Source: Ectopseudomonas composti (GTDB taxonomy: Bacteria > Pseudomonadota > Gammaproteobacteria > Pseudomonadales > Pseudomonadaceae). Taken from it: 64,000 bases of DNA. A program made the translations under genes and the position numbers. The DNA lies in assembly GCF_900115475.1 (NCBI RefSeq), contig NZ_FOWP01000010.1, forward strand, positions 1 through 64,000, in the 5' to 3' direction. The notes beneath the pieces were generated by a model, which saw only the letters and a program-made list of their open reading frames with translations, did no database searches and was not told the DNA's origin. Below are positions 51,305 through 60,735 of this stretch, piece by piece (position 1 is the first letter of the stretch; each line of letters opens with the position of its first letter).

Positions 51305-52159
51305 TCAATGAATCAGGCCGACTCGAGAGAAATTGGGCAGATTGCCGGTCTTGGGCCCAGGCCAGCTCATCCAGATGGCGAAGGCTTTGCCGACGATGTG
51401 ATCGTCCGGAACCATGCCCCACAGATCTTGAGGGATATGACGATCACGCCAGTAACGGCTGTCGTTGGAGTTGTCACGGTTGTCGCCCATCATGAAGTAG
51501 TGCCCTTCAGGCACTACCCATTGGCCGCCAGGGTCGCGACGCATGCGGGTCATTTCCTTGCGAATGGTGTGCTCGACCTGGCCGAGACGCTCCTGATAGA
51601 GCATCGCACCACCCAGGCTACCGGCCTCTTCGCCGATCAGCTTCTCGGCCACCGGCTCACCATTGATCAGCAGACGCTTGCCCTGGGTGTATTCGATACG
51701 ATCACCCGGCAGACCGACCACACGCTTGATGTAGTTGATAGTCGGGTCGCTGGGGTAGCGGAACACCATCACATCGCCACGCTGCGGGTTATCCACTTCG
51801 ATCACCTTGGTGTCGATCACCGGCAGGCGAATGCCATAGGCAAACTTGTTGACCAGGATGAAATCGCCCACCTCCAGAGTCGGTTTCATCGACCCGGAAG
51901 GAATCTGGAACGGCTCGACCAGAAACGAGCGCAGCACCAGCACGATGGCCAGTACCGGAAAGAACGACTTGCCGTACTCGACCAGCAAGGGCTCCTTGCT
52001 CAAGCGCTCCAGCACCCTGTCATCGGGATCGTCGACGCGCCCCTGGTAGGCCGCAATAGCCGCACGGCGGCGAGGAGCCAGCAGAATCAGATCAACCAGG
52101 GCCAGGAAGCCACAAACGGCGACCGCGATAACCAACAGGAGCGGGAAATTGATCGACAT
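51305..52159 (-). CDS. lepB: Signal peptidase I
   Basis: A 284-aa inner-membrane protease that cleaves Sec and Tat signal peptides. Two N-terminal membrane segments (residues 3-27 and 65-85), the nucleophile in FQIPSGSMKPTL, the general base Lys in NYIKRVVGLPGDRI, and GDNRDNSNDSRYWR box E. Lies 6 bases after lepA. Confidence 0.97.
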   Translation of the reverse strand: MSINFPLLLVIAVAVCGFLALVDLILLAPRRRAAIAAYQGRVDDPDDRVLERLSKEPLLVEYGKSFFPVLAIVLVLRSFLVEPFQIPSGSMKPTLEVGDFILVNKFAYGIRLPVIDTKVIEVDNPQRGDVMVFRYPSDPTINYIKRVVGLPGDRIEYTQGKRLLINGEPVAEKLIGEEAGSLGGAMLYQERLGQVEHTIRKEMTRMRRDPGGQWVVPEGHYFMMGDNRDNSNDSRYWRDRHIPQDLWGMVPDDHIVGKAFAIWMSWPGPKTGNLPNFSRVGLIH

Positions 52160-52165
52160 AGAGCC

Positions 52166-53965
52166 TTAGCTATCCAACCTGAGCACAGCAAGGAAGGCTT
52201 CTTGTGGGATTTCCACGTTACCGACCTGCTTCATGCGTTTCTTACCGGCCTTCTGCTTCTCCAGCAGCTTCTTCTTACGGCTAACGTCGCCACCGTAACA
52301 CTTGGCCAGTACGTTCTTTCTGAGCGCCTTGACAGTGGTTCGCGCGATGATCTGGCCGCCAATGGCTGCCTGGATCGCCACATCGAACATCTGCCGAGGA
52401 ATCAGTTCTTTCATCTTCTCGGTCAACGCACGGCCCTTATAGGCCGCATTGTCACGGTGCACGATCAATGCCAGGGCATCGACCTTGTCGCCGTTGATCA
52501 GTACATCCAGCTTGACCAGATTGGCAGACTGGTAGCGATCGAAATGATAGTCCAACGACGCATAGCCGCGGCTGGTGGACTTGAGCTTGTCGAAGAAATC
52601 CAGCACCACTTCGTTCATCGGCATGTCGTAGCGCACTTGCACCTGGGTGCCGAGGAACTGCATGTCGCGCTGCACACCGCGTTTCTCGATGCACAGGGTG
52701 ATGACATTACCCAAATGCTCCTGCGGCACCAGGATGGTCGCATTGACGATCGGCTCGCGGAAATCGGTGACCGCCGAGACGTCCGGCAGCTTGGAGGGGT
52801 TGTCGACGACGATGGTTTCGCCGGTCTTGAGCTCCAGCTCGTAGATCACGCTCGGCGCGGTGGTGATCAGGTCCAGGTCGTACTCGCGCTCCAGGCGCTC
52901 CTGAATGATCTCCATGTGCAGCATGCCGAGGAAGCCACAACGGAAGCCGAAACCCAGAGCATCGGAGCTTTCTGGCGCGTACTGCAGCGACGAATCGTTG
53001 AGGGTCAGCTTCTGCAGCGCATCGCGGAAGTCCTCGAAATCTTCAGAGCTGACCGGGAACAAACCGGCATAAACCTGCGGCTGGATCTTCTTGAAGCCCG
53101 GCAGCACTTCGACCTCAGGGGTCGAGGACAGGGTCAGGGTGTCACCCACCGGTGCACCATGAATGTCCTTGATGCTGGCGATGATGAAGCCCACTTCACC
53201 GGCCTTGAGGTCAGCGGTGGCGGTGTGTTTCGGGGTGAAGACGCCGACGCTGTCGACCAGGTGCACCTTGCCGGTGGACTTGACCAGAATCTTGTCGCCC
53301 TTCTTCACTCGACCGTGGCGCACACGTACCAAAGAAACCACGCCCAGGTAGTTGTCGAACCAGGAGTCGATGATCAGCGCTTGCAGCGGTGCTTCGATAT
53401 CACCGGTCGGAGCTGGAATCGTGTGTACCAGGCGCTCGAGAACCTCGTCCACGCCCATGCCGCTCTTGGCACTGCAGGCCACGGCATCAGTGGCGTCGAT
53501 GCCGATGATCTTCTCGATCTCGTCCTTGACGCGATCCGGATCGGCCTGCGGCAGATCCATCTTGTTCAGTACCGGCATGACCTCCAGGCCCTGCTCGATA
53601 GCGGTGTAGCAGTTGGCGACGGACTGCGCCTCGACACCCTGACCGGCATCGACCACCAGCAGCGCGCCTTCGCAGGCGGCCAGGGAGCGGCTGACTTCGT
53701 AGGTGAAATCGACGTGGCCGGGGGTATCGATGAAATTCAGCTGGTAGGTCTTACCGTCTTGCGCCTTGTAGTGCAGCGTGACGCTGTGCGCCTTGATGGT
53801 GATGCCGCGCTCACGCTCCAGATCCATGGAATCCAGGACCTGAGCCTCCATTTCACGTGCAGTGAGGCCGCCGCACATCTGGATGAAACGGTCAGCCAAG
53901 GTGGACTTACCGTGGTCGATGTGGGCAATGATGGAAAAATTGCGGATATGACTCAGGTCACTCAC
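52166..53965 (-). CDS. lepA: Elongation factor 4 (LepA)
   Basis: A 599-aa ribosome-associated GTPase. G1 AHIDHGKSTLADR, G2 region RERGITIKAHSV, G3 DTPGHVDF, G4 NKMDLP, then EF-G-like domains and the LepA-specific C-terminus ending RKKKLLEKQKAGKKRMKQVG. It heads the lepA-lepB unit; the terminator of mucD lies upstream. Confidence 0.97.
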   Translation of the reverse strand: MSDLSHIRNFSIIAHIDHGKSTLADRFIQMCGGLTAREMEAQVLDSMDLERERGITIKAHSVTLHYKAQDGKTYQLNFIDTPGHVDFTYEVSRSLAACEGALLVVDAGQGVEAQSVANCYTAIEQGLEVMPVLNKMDLPQADPDRVKDEIEKIIGIDATDAVACSAKSGMGVDEVLERLVHTIPAPTGDIEAPLQALIIDSWFDNYLGVVSLVRVRHGRVKKGDKILVKSTGKVHLVDSVGVFTPKHTATADLKAGEVGFIIASIKDIHGAPVGDTLTLSSTPEVEVLPGFKKIQPQVYAGLFPVSSEDFEDFRDALQKLTLNDSSLQYAPESSDALGFGFRCGFLGMLHMEIIQERLEREYDLDLITTAPSVIYELELKTGETIVVDNPSKLPDVSAVTDFREPIVNATILVPQEHLGNVITLCIEKRGVQRDMQFLGTQVQVRYDMPMNEVVLDFFDKLKSTSRGYASLDYHFDRYQSANLVKLDVLINGDKVDALALIVHRDNAAYKGRALTEKMKELIPRQMFDVAIQAAIGGQIIARTTVKALRKNVLAKCYGGDVSRKKKLLEKQKAGKKRMKQVGNVEIPQEAFLAVLRLDS

Positions 53966-54073
53966 AGATCAACACTCAAAGAAGGCACAGGCAAGACGCT
54001 TGCCGAAAATAGCCGCGGATTGTACCCGATCCCTCGGGACCGCGTCACGTCTGCACAGCGCTGATTCAGGCAC

Positions 54074-54103
54074 GAAGAAGGGCGCTCGAGAGCGCCCTTC
54101 TTC
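54074..54103 (-). terminator. Terminator after mucD
   Basis: GAAGAAGGGCGCT-CGAG-AGCGCCCTTCTTC, a perfect 13-bp stem 13 bases past the mucD stop. It separates the algU-muc operon from lepA. Confidence 0.88.
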
Positions 54104-54116
54104 AGCATTGCCCGAA

Positions 54117-55541
54117 TTACTCAGCCAACTTGAACGTGATGAAGCTGGCACGCCCCTGACGCAGCACACGCATGGACACCGAACGATTCTTCGGCAGTTC
54201 CTGCGCCACTTGGGTGAAGGTGCTGGTGGAGTCGATAGCCTGGTTGTTCAGATGAGTGATCACGTCACCCGGACGCAGGCCAATCATCGCTGCTGGGCCA
54301 TTGAGCACCTCCTTGATCACAACGCCGCCCTTCAGATCGAGGCCTTTCTTCTGCTCGGCAGTCAACTCCACCACCGTTACACCCAGGCGGTTATTGCTGC
54401 GCTCGCCACCTTGTGCAGAATCGGATGACGCCAGCTCCTGACCTTCTTCCGGCAGCGTACCGATGGTGACATCGAGCTTCTTGCGCGAGCCGTCGCGCAC
54501 GACATCCAGCTCGGCTTTCTCGCCCGGTTTCAGGCCACCAACCAGGTGTGGCAGGTCAGCCGACATGATGATTGGCTTGCCGTTAAGACTGAGGATGACG
54601 TCACCTACCTGCAGGCCGCCCTTGTCCGCCGGGCCATCTTCCAGCACCTGCGCAACCAGCGCGCCAGCCGGCTTATCGAGACCGAAGGACTCGGCCAGAT
54701 CCTTGTTCACTTCCTGAATCACCACACCCAGCCAGCCACGAGTCACCTTGCCGTCAGCCTTGAGCTGATCGGCCACCTGCATGGCCACTTCCATCGGGAT
54801 AGCGAAAGACAACCCCATGAAGCCACCGGAACGAGTGAAGATCTGCGAGTTGATCCCCACGACCTCACCTTGCAGGTTGAACAGCGGACCGCCGGAGTTG
54901 CCCGGGTTGATCGCCACATCGGTCTGAATGAACGGCACGTAGCTATCGCTCGGCAGGTTACGCCCCTTGGCGCTGACGATACCCGCGGTTACCGAATGGT
55001 CGAAACCGAACGGCGAACCGATGGCCAGCACCCACTCACCGACCTTCAGGTCATCGGCCTTGCCCAAGCGCACTACGGGCAGGTCCTTGGCTTCGACCTT
55101 GAGCAGCGCGACGTCGCTACGCGGATCGGCACCAATCAGCTTGGCCTCAAGTTCGCTACGGTCGGACAGACGAACGATGATCTCGTCAGCATCGGCGACC
55201 ACATGATTGTTGGTCATGATGTAGCCGTCCGGCGAGATGATGAAGCCGGAGCCCAGCGACTGCGCCTCGCGCTGACGACCACCCGGATTGCGTGGAGCCT
55301 GCGGAATGCTGCGCTCGAAGAACTCGCGGAACATCGGTGGCAGCCCCTCGAGATCCGGCAGCCCCGGCTGACCGGCAACGGCGCGCTCAGGCAGCTTCTG
55401 ACGGGTACTGATATTGACAACCGCAGGCGAGGCTTCCTCTACCAGATCAGTGAAATCAGGCAGACTGGCCTGAGCCAACAAGCTCTGCCCCCAAAGCAGG
55501 GCAATAGCCAGCAGCGGCGCAATGGACTTGAGTTTTCTCAT
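54117..55541 (-). CDS. mucD: DegP-like periplasmic serine protease MucD
   Basis: 474 aa: a Sec signal peptide (IAPLLAIALLWGQSLLAQA), a trypsin-like domain with the His in NNHVVADADE, the Asp in RSDVALLK and the Ser in NPGNSGGPLFN, and two PDZ domains (GWLGVVIQEVN, and GVVIKEVLNGPAAMIGLRPGD). It degrades misfolded envelope proteins and holds down AlgU activation. Start at 55541, with GGGGAG 10 bases upstream. Last gene of the algU operon, 35 bases after mucC. Confidence 0.96.
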   Translation of the reverse strand: MRKLKSIAPLLAIALLWGQSLLAQASLPDFTDLVEEASPAVVNISTRQKLPERAVAGQPGLPDLEGLPPMFREFFERSIPQAPRNPGGRQREAQSLGSGFIISPDGYIMTNNHVVADADEIIVRLSDRSELEAKLIGADPRSDVALLKVEAKDLPVVRLGKADDLKVGEWVLAIGSPFGFDHSVTAGIVSAKGRNLPSDSYVPFIQTDVAINPGNSGGPLFNLQGEVVGINSQIFTRSGGFMGLSFAIPMEVAMQVADQLKADGKVTRGWLGVVIQEVNKDLAESFGLDKPAGALVAQVLEDGPADKGGLQVGDVILSLNGKPIIMSADLPHLVGGLKPGEKAELDVVRDGSRKKLDVTIGTLPEEGQELASSDSAQGGERSNNRLGVTVVELTAEQKKGLDLKGGVVIKEVLNGPAAMIGLRPGDVITHLNNQAIDSTSTFTQVAQELPKNRSVSMRVLRQGRASFITFKLAE

Positions 55542-55576
55542 CGAACTACGACTCCCCATGTAAAACTCGAACACAC

Positions 55577-56032
55577 TCAAACCGCCGCTGGCGCAGATAC
55601 CAGCAGCGTACGTAGGACAACGGGTTGCAAACAGGGGTTCTCGGCGACGCGAGCCGCGCGCCAGCGAACCAGCAGCCAACTGGAAAACAGACCGATCAGG
55701 CCAGCAAGAATCACCAGAGGCTCGGACAGACCCAGTCCATCCGCCAGCAACGCAGCGGCAAACAGACCAAGAAGAGGAAGCAGGTAAACCAGAAGAGAAC
55801 TACGCACCAACAAATCTTCGCGCACACCGATGATCACGGTGTCACCAACTGCCAGCGGCGCTTGACTGAGGGCGCGAACGTAACCACGCTGCCGACCGAC
55901 ACCCAGGCGATCCATCAGCCCTTGGCCACAGGCCGCATTGGCCGAGCAGCTCGAGCAGGTGCTCTTGCGCAGCGTTTCGACCCAGACGGCGCCTGACTCG
56001 AGCGCCACTACACGCCCCTGCTCTTCGATCAT
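55577..56032 (-). CDS. mucC: MucC, RseC/SoxR-reducing family
   Basis: A 151-aa inner-membrane protein: a Cys-rich N-terminus (STCSSCSANAACGQGL) and two central membrane helices (VYLLPLLGLFAAALLADGL and LVILAGLIGLFSSWLLV). It modulates AlgU activity in a way not well defined. The ATG overlaps the mucB stop. Confidence 0.94.
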   Translation of the reverse strand: MIEEQGRVVALESGAVWVETLRKSTCSSCSANAACGQGLMDRLGVGRQRGYVRALSQAPLAVGDTVIIGVREDLLVRSSLLVYLLPLLGLFAAALLADGLGLSEPLVILAGLIGLFSSWLLVRWRAARVAENPCLQPVVLRTLLVSAPAAV

Positions 56033-56976
56033 TTGCTCGCCTGTTCAGGCACTCCAGCACGCATGGACAGAGCAATGCGCTCGGCAGTACCCAGAGGAAT
56101 TTCACCCACCACGGTGACCATTACATCACCAGAATCGGTACTCATCCGCCGCGAAACAGCAACGGTCGGCCCCAACTGACTGCGCGCGTCTTCAACGACG
56201 CTGCCGTTTAGGGGTTCGAGGAAAACCGAGAATCGCGCCAGACCATCGTCATACATCAGGTAAGTGACAGAATCATCGGCAGAGCTCCCCCGACGCAGCT
56301 GTGCGGTCGTCAGGGTGAAACCCGGCGGCAGCCAGTCCGACCGCCAACTGCCTTCGGCCATGCTATCAGCAGTGCGCAAACGCACTGGACGACAGCCAGA
56401 ACTCGGCTGGATGGCGGTTTCTCCGGGCGCAGAAGTGTCCAACTGGGCGAACTGGAACCGCTCCAGAAGCTGGCCACGCTCGTTCAACAGCAGGGATTTC
56501 AGCGGCAGACCGGTTTCCCGATCAAGATGCAGCTCGAAGCCGTAGCGATGCTGATCCTTGGGCGCCAGCACCAGAACGTCTGCAGCTCGATTGGCGATGC
56601 GCGACTGACCTGCGACACGAATGTCATACCAGTTGCTCAGTTGCTCGGCGTCCAGCTGACGAGCAGGCCAGGCTTGCCCTTCGCTGACCTGATCGGCAAG
56701 CACACCACTGACGCACTGGGCCAGACCATCGACCTTCAGTACTTCATGGGCAGGACCATCGAGCTGCAGAAGGCGCTCGCGAACTTCGCCCCCCTCCTCT
56801 ATCCGATGCCAAACGGCATGGGTAGAGAAACTCCCGTTGCGCTCATAGATGAACGTACCCTGGAAGCTTTGCTGACGCTCTGCCGCAGCGAGGCGACCGA
56901 GCAAGTCTTGCACCTCGGAGGCCTGAACTGGCAACGCCAGCAGACCCCCGAGAAGATAGAGGGGAATCGCGCGCAT
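56029..56976 (-). CDS. mucB: MucB, periplasmic regulator of AlgU
   Basis: 315 aa with a signal peptide (IPLYLLGGLLALPVQA) and the RseB fold: residues 20-190 are LolA-like (SFQGTFIYERNGSFSTHAVWHR), residues 210-305 the C-terminal domain. It binds the periplasmic part of MucA and shields it from AlgW cleavage. Lies 15 bases after mucA. Confidence 0.96.
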   Translation of the reverse strand: MRAIPLYLLGGLLALPVQASEVQDLLGRLAAAERQQSFQGTFIYERNGSFSTHAVWHRIEEGGEVRERLLQLDGPAHEVLKVDGLAQCVSGVLADQVSEGQAWPARQLDAEQLSNWYDIRVAGQSRIANRAADVLVLAPKDQHRYGFELHLDRETGLPLKSLLLNERGQLLERFQFAQLDTSAPGETAIQPSSGCRPVRLRTADSMAEGSWRSDWLPPGFTLTTAQLRRGSSADDSVTYLMYDDGLARFSVFLEPLNGSVVEDARSQLGPTVAVSRRMSTDSGDVMVTVVGEIPLGTAERIALSMRAGVPEQASK

Positions 56977-56991
56977 GTGACTCCTTAGCGC

Positions 56992-57564
56992 TTAGCGGTT
57001 TTCCAAACTAGCAGCCCGGGCATAGGGCAGTGCAGTTTCACCGGTACCCATGACGGCTTCCTGCGCATGCTGGCGCAGGTAGTTCGGCAGGCGTTGCTCA
57101 TGCCAGCTGGCAGTGCCAGCCTCGGCAGGCTCGCCGACTTCCTCGCTGCTGTTGTAACCGGCCAGCAGTGCAGGACCCTGCACCTGCGGTACCGAGAGTA
57201 CCGGAGAAGCATCCTGCTGGGCGACTTGAGCGCCAGTCAGGTCGTCCTGATTGTAAAAGCGCACACCCGCCAGCACTGCAACAGTCACCGATGCAGCCAC
57301 GGCCACACGCCCAACGCTACGCCAGATTGGCGCCTTGCGTGCTGGAGTGGCCTCGTCGGCCAGCGCCGCGGAAACCGCAGATGCGATGTCCAGCTGCGGC
57401 ACCAGCAACTCACGGTGCATGGCTGCACGGGCGACTTGGTAACGCGACCAGGTGCCACGCAGTTCGCCATCCTCGCTGGCTGCAAGCACGCGCCGCAATT
57501 CCAGTTGGTCCGCTTCGTTATCCATCACCGCGGACAGCGATTCCTGCAGGGTTTCACGACTCAT
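56992..57564 (-). CDS. mucA: Anti-sigma factor MucA
   Basis: A 190-aa membrane protein that sequesters AlgU: an N-terminal cytosolic RseA-like domain (RETLQESLSAVMDNEADQLE, GTWSRYQVARAAM), a membrane helix around residues 87-102 and a periplasmic domain. The length is close to the P. aeruginosa protein, with no frameshift or early stop of the kind seen in mucoid clinical isolates. It follows algU by 30 bases. Confidence 0.96.
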   Translation of the reverse strand: MSRETLQESLSAVMDNEADQLELRRVLAASEDGELRGTWSRYQVARAAMHRELLVPQLDIASAVSAALADEATPARKAPIWRSVGRVAVAASVTVAVLAGVRFYNQDDLTGAQVAQQDASPVLSVPQVQGPALLAGYNSSEEVGEPAEAGTASWHEQRLPNYLRQHAQEAVMGTGETALPYARAASLENR

Positions 57565-57594
57565 GGTGTTCCTCTCTTGGCTGTCGCCGCTGCC

Positions 57595-58176
57595 TTAGGC
57601 ATCCTGCAACAGAGGTTGCAGGGACTTATCAATTGCCTCACGTGCGCGGAAAATCCGCGACCGTACCGTACCTACCGGACACTGCATGACGCTGGCAATG
57701 TCCTCGTAGCTCAGACCTTCAAACTCACGCAAAGTCAGAGCAGTGCGTAAATCATCCGGCAGCTGGGCGATGGTTCGATGCACGGTGGCTTCGATCTCGT
57801 CGCGCAGCAATGCCCGCTCCGGTGACTCGATGTCCTTGAGGGCATGGTCGCCATCGTAGAACTCCGCGTCATCGCTACTGACATCACTATCTGGCGGCCG
57901 CCGACCGCGGGATACCAGATAGTTTTTCGCCGTGTTGATGGCGATGCGGTACAGCCATGTATAGAACGCGCTGTCACCGCGAAAGTTTCCAAGCGCTCGG
58001 TAAGCTTTTACAAACGCTTCCTGAGCAACATCCTGAGCCTCGTGGGTGTCGTGCACGAATCGCACGATCAAACCGAGGATCTTGTGCTGATACTTCAGCA
58101 CCAACAGATCGAAGGCACGCTTGTCACCACGCTGCACTCGCTCGACCAGCTGCTGATCATCTTCCTGGGTTAGCAT
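57595..58176 (-). CDS. algU: Extracytoplasmic stress sigma factor AlgU (RpoE/sigma-22)
   Basis: A 193-aa ECF sigma factor. Region 2: DKRAFDLLVLKYQHKILGLI and DTHEAQDVAQEAFVKAYRAL, FYTWLYRIAINTAKNYL; region 4: LTLREFEGLSYEDIASVMQC and VGTVRSRIFRAREAID. It drives envelope stress and alginate genes. It heads the algU-mucA-mucB-mucC-mucD operon, with two self-type promoters upstream. Confidence 0.97.
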   Translation of the reverse strand: MLTQEDDQQLVERVQRGDKRAFDLLVLKYQHKILGLIVRFVHDTHEAQDVAQEAFVKAYRALGNFRGDSAFYTWLYRIAINTAKNYLVSRGRRPPDSDVSSDDAEFYDGDHALKDIESPERALLRDEIEATVHRTIAQLPDDLRTALTLREFEGLSYEDIASVMQCPVGTVRSRIFRAREAIDKSLQPLLQDA

Positions 58177-58235
58177 GCACTCTCCTCATGAGGCTTGGAG
58201 GAGGCTTGCGCCCAAAAGCGAATCAGCTTGCCAAG

Positions 58236-58262
58236 ATAGACTCGGGCCTTACGCAAAAGTTC
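58236..58262 (-). promoter_or_regulatory. AlgU-dependent promoter, proximal
   Basis: On the minus strand GAACTT (58262-58257), 16 bases, TCTAT (58240-58236). This fits the AlgU/RpoE consensus GAACTT-N16/17-TCtga and lies 60 bases upstream of algU, so it supports autoregulation. Confidence 0.82.
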
Positions 58263-58430
58263 TCCCCTCCAAGCAAGCTTCCCGCAGAGATTTCTTTTCT
58301 CTGCCTGGAATGGCGCAAGCGAAACCTTTTCCGCTTGCGCAAATAATCTTATCGCCGCTCATTTCCACACCCTCCGCTTACTTCAGATGCAGGCACGCGC
58401 GAGCGCTCTCCCTTATATGGGCGACCGTCT

Positions 58431-58457
58431 ATGGAACCTTAAAGACTAAAAAAGTTC
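58431..58457 (-). promoter_or_regulatory. AlgU-type promoter, distal candidate
   Basis: GAACTT (58457-58452), 16 bases, TCCAT (58435-58431) on the minus strand. The spacing is right and the -10 is weaker. The rest of the 506-base gap between algU and nadB holds no gene that I can support. Confidence 0.6.
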
Positions 58458-58682
58458 CTGAGCACCACGGTCGGTCATAAGAGCCGCCTCGGTATTCGCG
58501 AGCTAGAGCACTGCAGAGCTAAGACAAGCGCGGACGCGAAATTTACAGCTGTAAATGAGCAGTCCGAGCTGGCTTCAACGCAGCAGGGCCGACACGTAGC
58601 AAATACTGATGTGACTCTGGCCGGCTATTGTGCCGCTGCCCCTCTCTATATACTAGGGCTCGCTTTCACGCGGAACTCGGAC

Positions 58683-60314
58683 ATGAGCCAACACTTCCAG
58701 CACGACGTTCTGGTTATCGGCAGCGGCGCCGCCGGCCTGACCCTCGCCCTCACCCTCCCTACCCATCTGCGCATCGCGGTCTTGAGCAAAGGCAACCTGG
58801 CCAATGGCTCGACCTACTGGGCGCAAGGTGGCGTAGCAGCCGTGCTGGACGATACCGACACGGTCGAATCCCACGTTGCCGACACCCTCGATGCAGGCGC
58901 CGGTCTGTGCCGTGAGGATGCCGTGCGTTTCACGGTAGAACACAGCCGCGAAGCCATCCAGTGGCTGATCGACCAGGGCGTGCCTTTTACCCGTGACGAT
59001 GAAACCGCACGTGAAGATGGCGGCTTCGAGTTCCACCTGACCCGCGAAGGCGGCCACAGCCATCGACGCATCATTCACGCTGCCGACGCCACCGGCGCGG
59101 CCATTTTCAACACGCTGCTGGAGCAGGCCCGGCAACGCCCGAATGTCGAACTGCTGGAACAGCGCGTTGCCGTCGACCTGATCACCGAACGCAAGCTCGG
59201 CCTGGACGGTGAACGCTGCCTGGGCGCTTACGTGCTGGACCGTGCCCGTGGCGAAGTGGATACCTTCAGCGCACGCTTCGTGATTCTCGCCACCGGCGGC
59301 GCCGCCAAGGTCTACCTCTATACCAGTAACCCGGACGGCGCCTGTGGCGATGGTATCGCCATGGCCTGGCGCGCCGGCTGCCGCGTCGGCAACCTGGAAT
59401 TCAATCAATTCCACCCCACCTGCCTATACCACCCGCAGGCCAAGAGTTTCCTGGTGACCGAAGCCGTGCGTGGCGAAGGCGGCCTGCTCAAGCTGCCCAA
59501 CGGTGAACGCTTCATGCAGCGCTTCGATGAGCGCGCCGAACTGGCGCCACGCGATATCGTCGCTCGCGCCATCGACCATGAAATGAAGCGCTTAGGTATC
59601 GACTGCGTCTACCTGGACATCAGCCACAAGCCGGCCGACTTCATCAAGAGTCACTTCCCCACTGTTTATGAACGCTGCCTGGGGTTCGGCATCGACATCA
59701 CCAAACAGGCCATTCCCGTCGTACCAGCCGCGCACTACACCTGCGGTGGCGTAGTCGTCGATCAACATGGACGCACCGACGTTCCCGGCCTGTACGCCAT
59801 TGGCGAAACCAGCTTCACCGGCCTGCATGGCGCCAATCGCATGGCCAGCAACTCACTGCTCGAATGCTTCGTCTATGCGCGCTCAGCCTGCGCCGACATC
59901 GCTCAGCAACTGGCCGCCATCGACATGCCCAGCGACCTGCCGGACTGGGACGCCAGCCAAGTGACCGACTCGGACGAGGACGTGATCATCGCCCACAACT
60001 GGGATGAGCTGCGCCGCTTCATGTGGGACTACGTCGGCATCGTGCGCACCAACAAACGCCTGCAGCGCGCGCAGCATCGCGTACGCCTGCTGCAGGACGA
60101 GATCGATGAGTTCTACTCGAACTACAAGGTCAGTCGCGACCTGATCGAGCTGCGCAACCTCGCTCTGGTCGCCGAGCTGATGATCAGCTCAGCCATGCAG
60201 CGCCATGAAAGCCGCGGGCTGCATTACACCCTCGACTACCCGGAGCAACTGGCCGAAGCTCGCGATACTATTCTGACGCCACTGCCCCAGGCTCAGCCCA
60301 GCGTCGCCTGCTGA
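58683..60314 (+). CDS. nadB: L-aspartate oxidase
   Basis: A 543-aa flavoenzyme of NAD synthesis that oxidises aspartate to iminoaspartate. FAD loop VIGSGAAGLTLAL near the N-terminus, GSTYWAQGGVAAVL, LATGGAAKVYLYTSNPDGACGDG, FHPTCLYHP, PAAHYTCGGVVVD and GANRMASNSLLECFVYA. Start at 58683; an upstream in-frame ATG at 58611 adds an unrelated leader. Its last 47 bases overlap the convergent ygfX-like gene. Confidence 0.96.
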   Translation: MSQHFQHDVLVIGSGAAGLTLALTLPTHLRIAVLSKGNLANGSTYWAQGGVAAVLDDTDTVESHVADTLDAGAGLCREDAVRFTVEHSREAIQWLIDQGVPFTRDDETAREDGGFEFHLTREGGHSHRRIIHAADATGAAIFNTLLEQARQRPNVELLEQRVAVDLITERKLGLDGERCLGAYVLDRARGEVDTFSARFVILATGGAAKVYLYTSNPDGACGDGIAMAWRAGCRVGNLEFNQFHPTCLYHPQAKSFLVTEAVRGEGGLLKLPNGERFMQRFDERAELAPRDIVARAIDHEMKRLGIDCVYLDISHKPADFIKSHFPTVYERCLGFGIDITKQAIPVVPAAHYTCGGVVVDQHGRTDVPGLYAIGETSFTGLHGANRMASNSLLECFVYARSACADIAQQLAAIDMPSDLPDWDASQVTDSDEDVIIAHNWDELRRFMWDYVGIVRTNKRLQRAQHRVRLLQDEIDEFYSNYKVSRDLIELRNLALVAELMISSAMQRHESRGLHYTLDYPEQLAEARDTILTPLPQAQPSVAC

Positions 60315-60735
60315 ACTTCAGACGCAAACGCAGGCGCCGATGCTGCTCAGGTGCCAATGCATCACGCGGAATGCACACCCCGCGACTTAGGCGCTGACCC
60401 GGCAAGCGGTAACGCAGCACGACGGCCAGTGGCAAGGCCAGGCTGTCAGGGCGTAGCTGCACCGCCTGCCAACCTGCTGCGGTGCTGTACAAATGCCAGC
60501 CAGATGCATCACGACGCAAACCCGTGACCGCCCGTGGCGCAGTCAGCAGCACATGCCGCGGCAACACCCAGGCCGCATGCGCCAGGCACACCGCGAGCGA
60601 CAGCAGTTTCGACCAGAGGGGAACGTCGGCCAGCCAGGGCGCCAGCAGGGCGAGCACCATGACCGACAGATAGAGCGTCAGCAGCCTGCGAGAGGGCTGC
60701 CAACGGCACTCGAAGGCCTCACTTGGGTTGGACAC
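60268..60735 (-). CDS. YgfX/CptA-like membrane protein
   Basis: 155 aa: two close membrane helices (LLTLYLSVMVLALLAPWLA and LLSLAVCLAHAAWVL, residues 18-58) and a basic C-terminal domain. Position after sdhE and the topology identify the YgfX family, named as a toxin in E. coli, a role still debated. It overlaps sdhE by 17 bases and the convergent nadB by 47 bases. Confidence 0.82.
   Translation of the reverse strand: MSNPSEAFECRWQPSRRLLTLYLSVMVLALLAPWLADVPLWSKLLSLAVCLAHAAWVLPRHVLLTAPRAVTGLRRDASGWHLYSTAAGWQAVQLRPDSLALPLAVVLRYRLPGQRLSRGVCIPRDALAPEQHRRLRLRLKFSRRRWAEPGAVASE

Noticed and set aside
51308..54064. A 918-codon open frame on the plus strand opposite lepB and lepA
   Set aside because: It lies antisense to two certain genes and has the His/Gln/Asp-rich composition typical of reverse-strand shadows in high-GC DNA.
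56992..57564. A mucoidy-type mucA mutation
   Set aside because: The gene is open for 190 codons with the membrane helix and periplasmic domain present.
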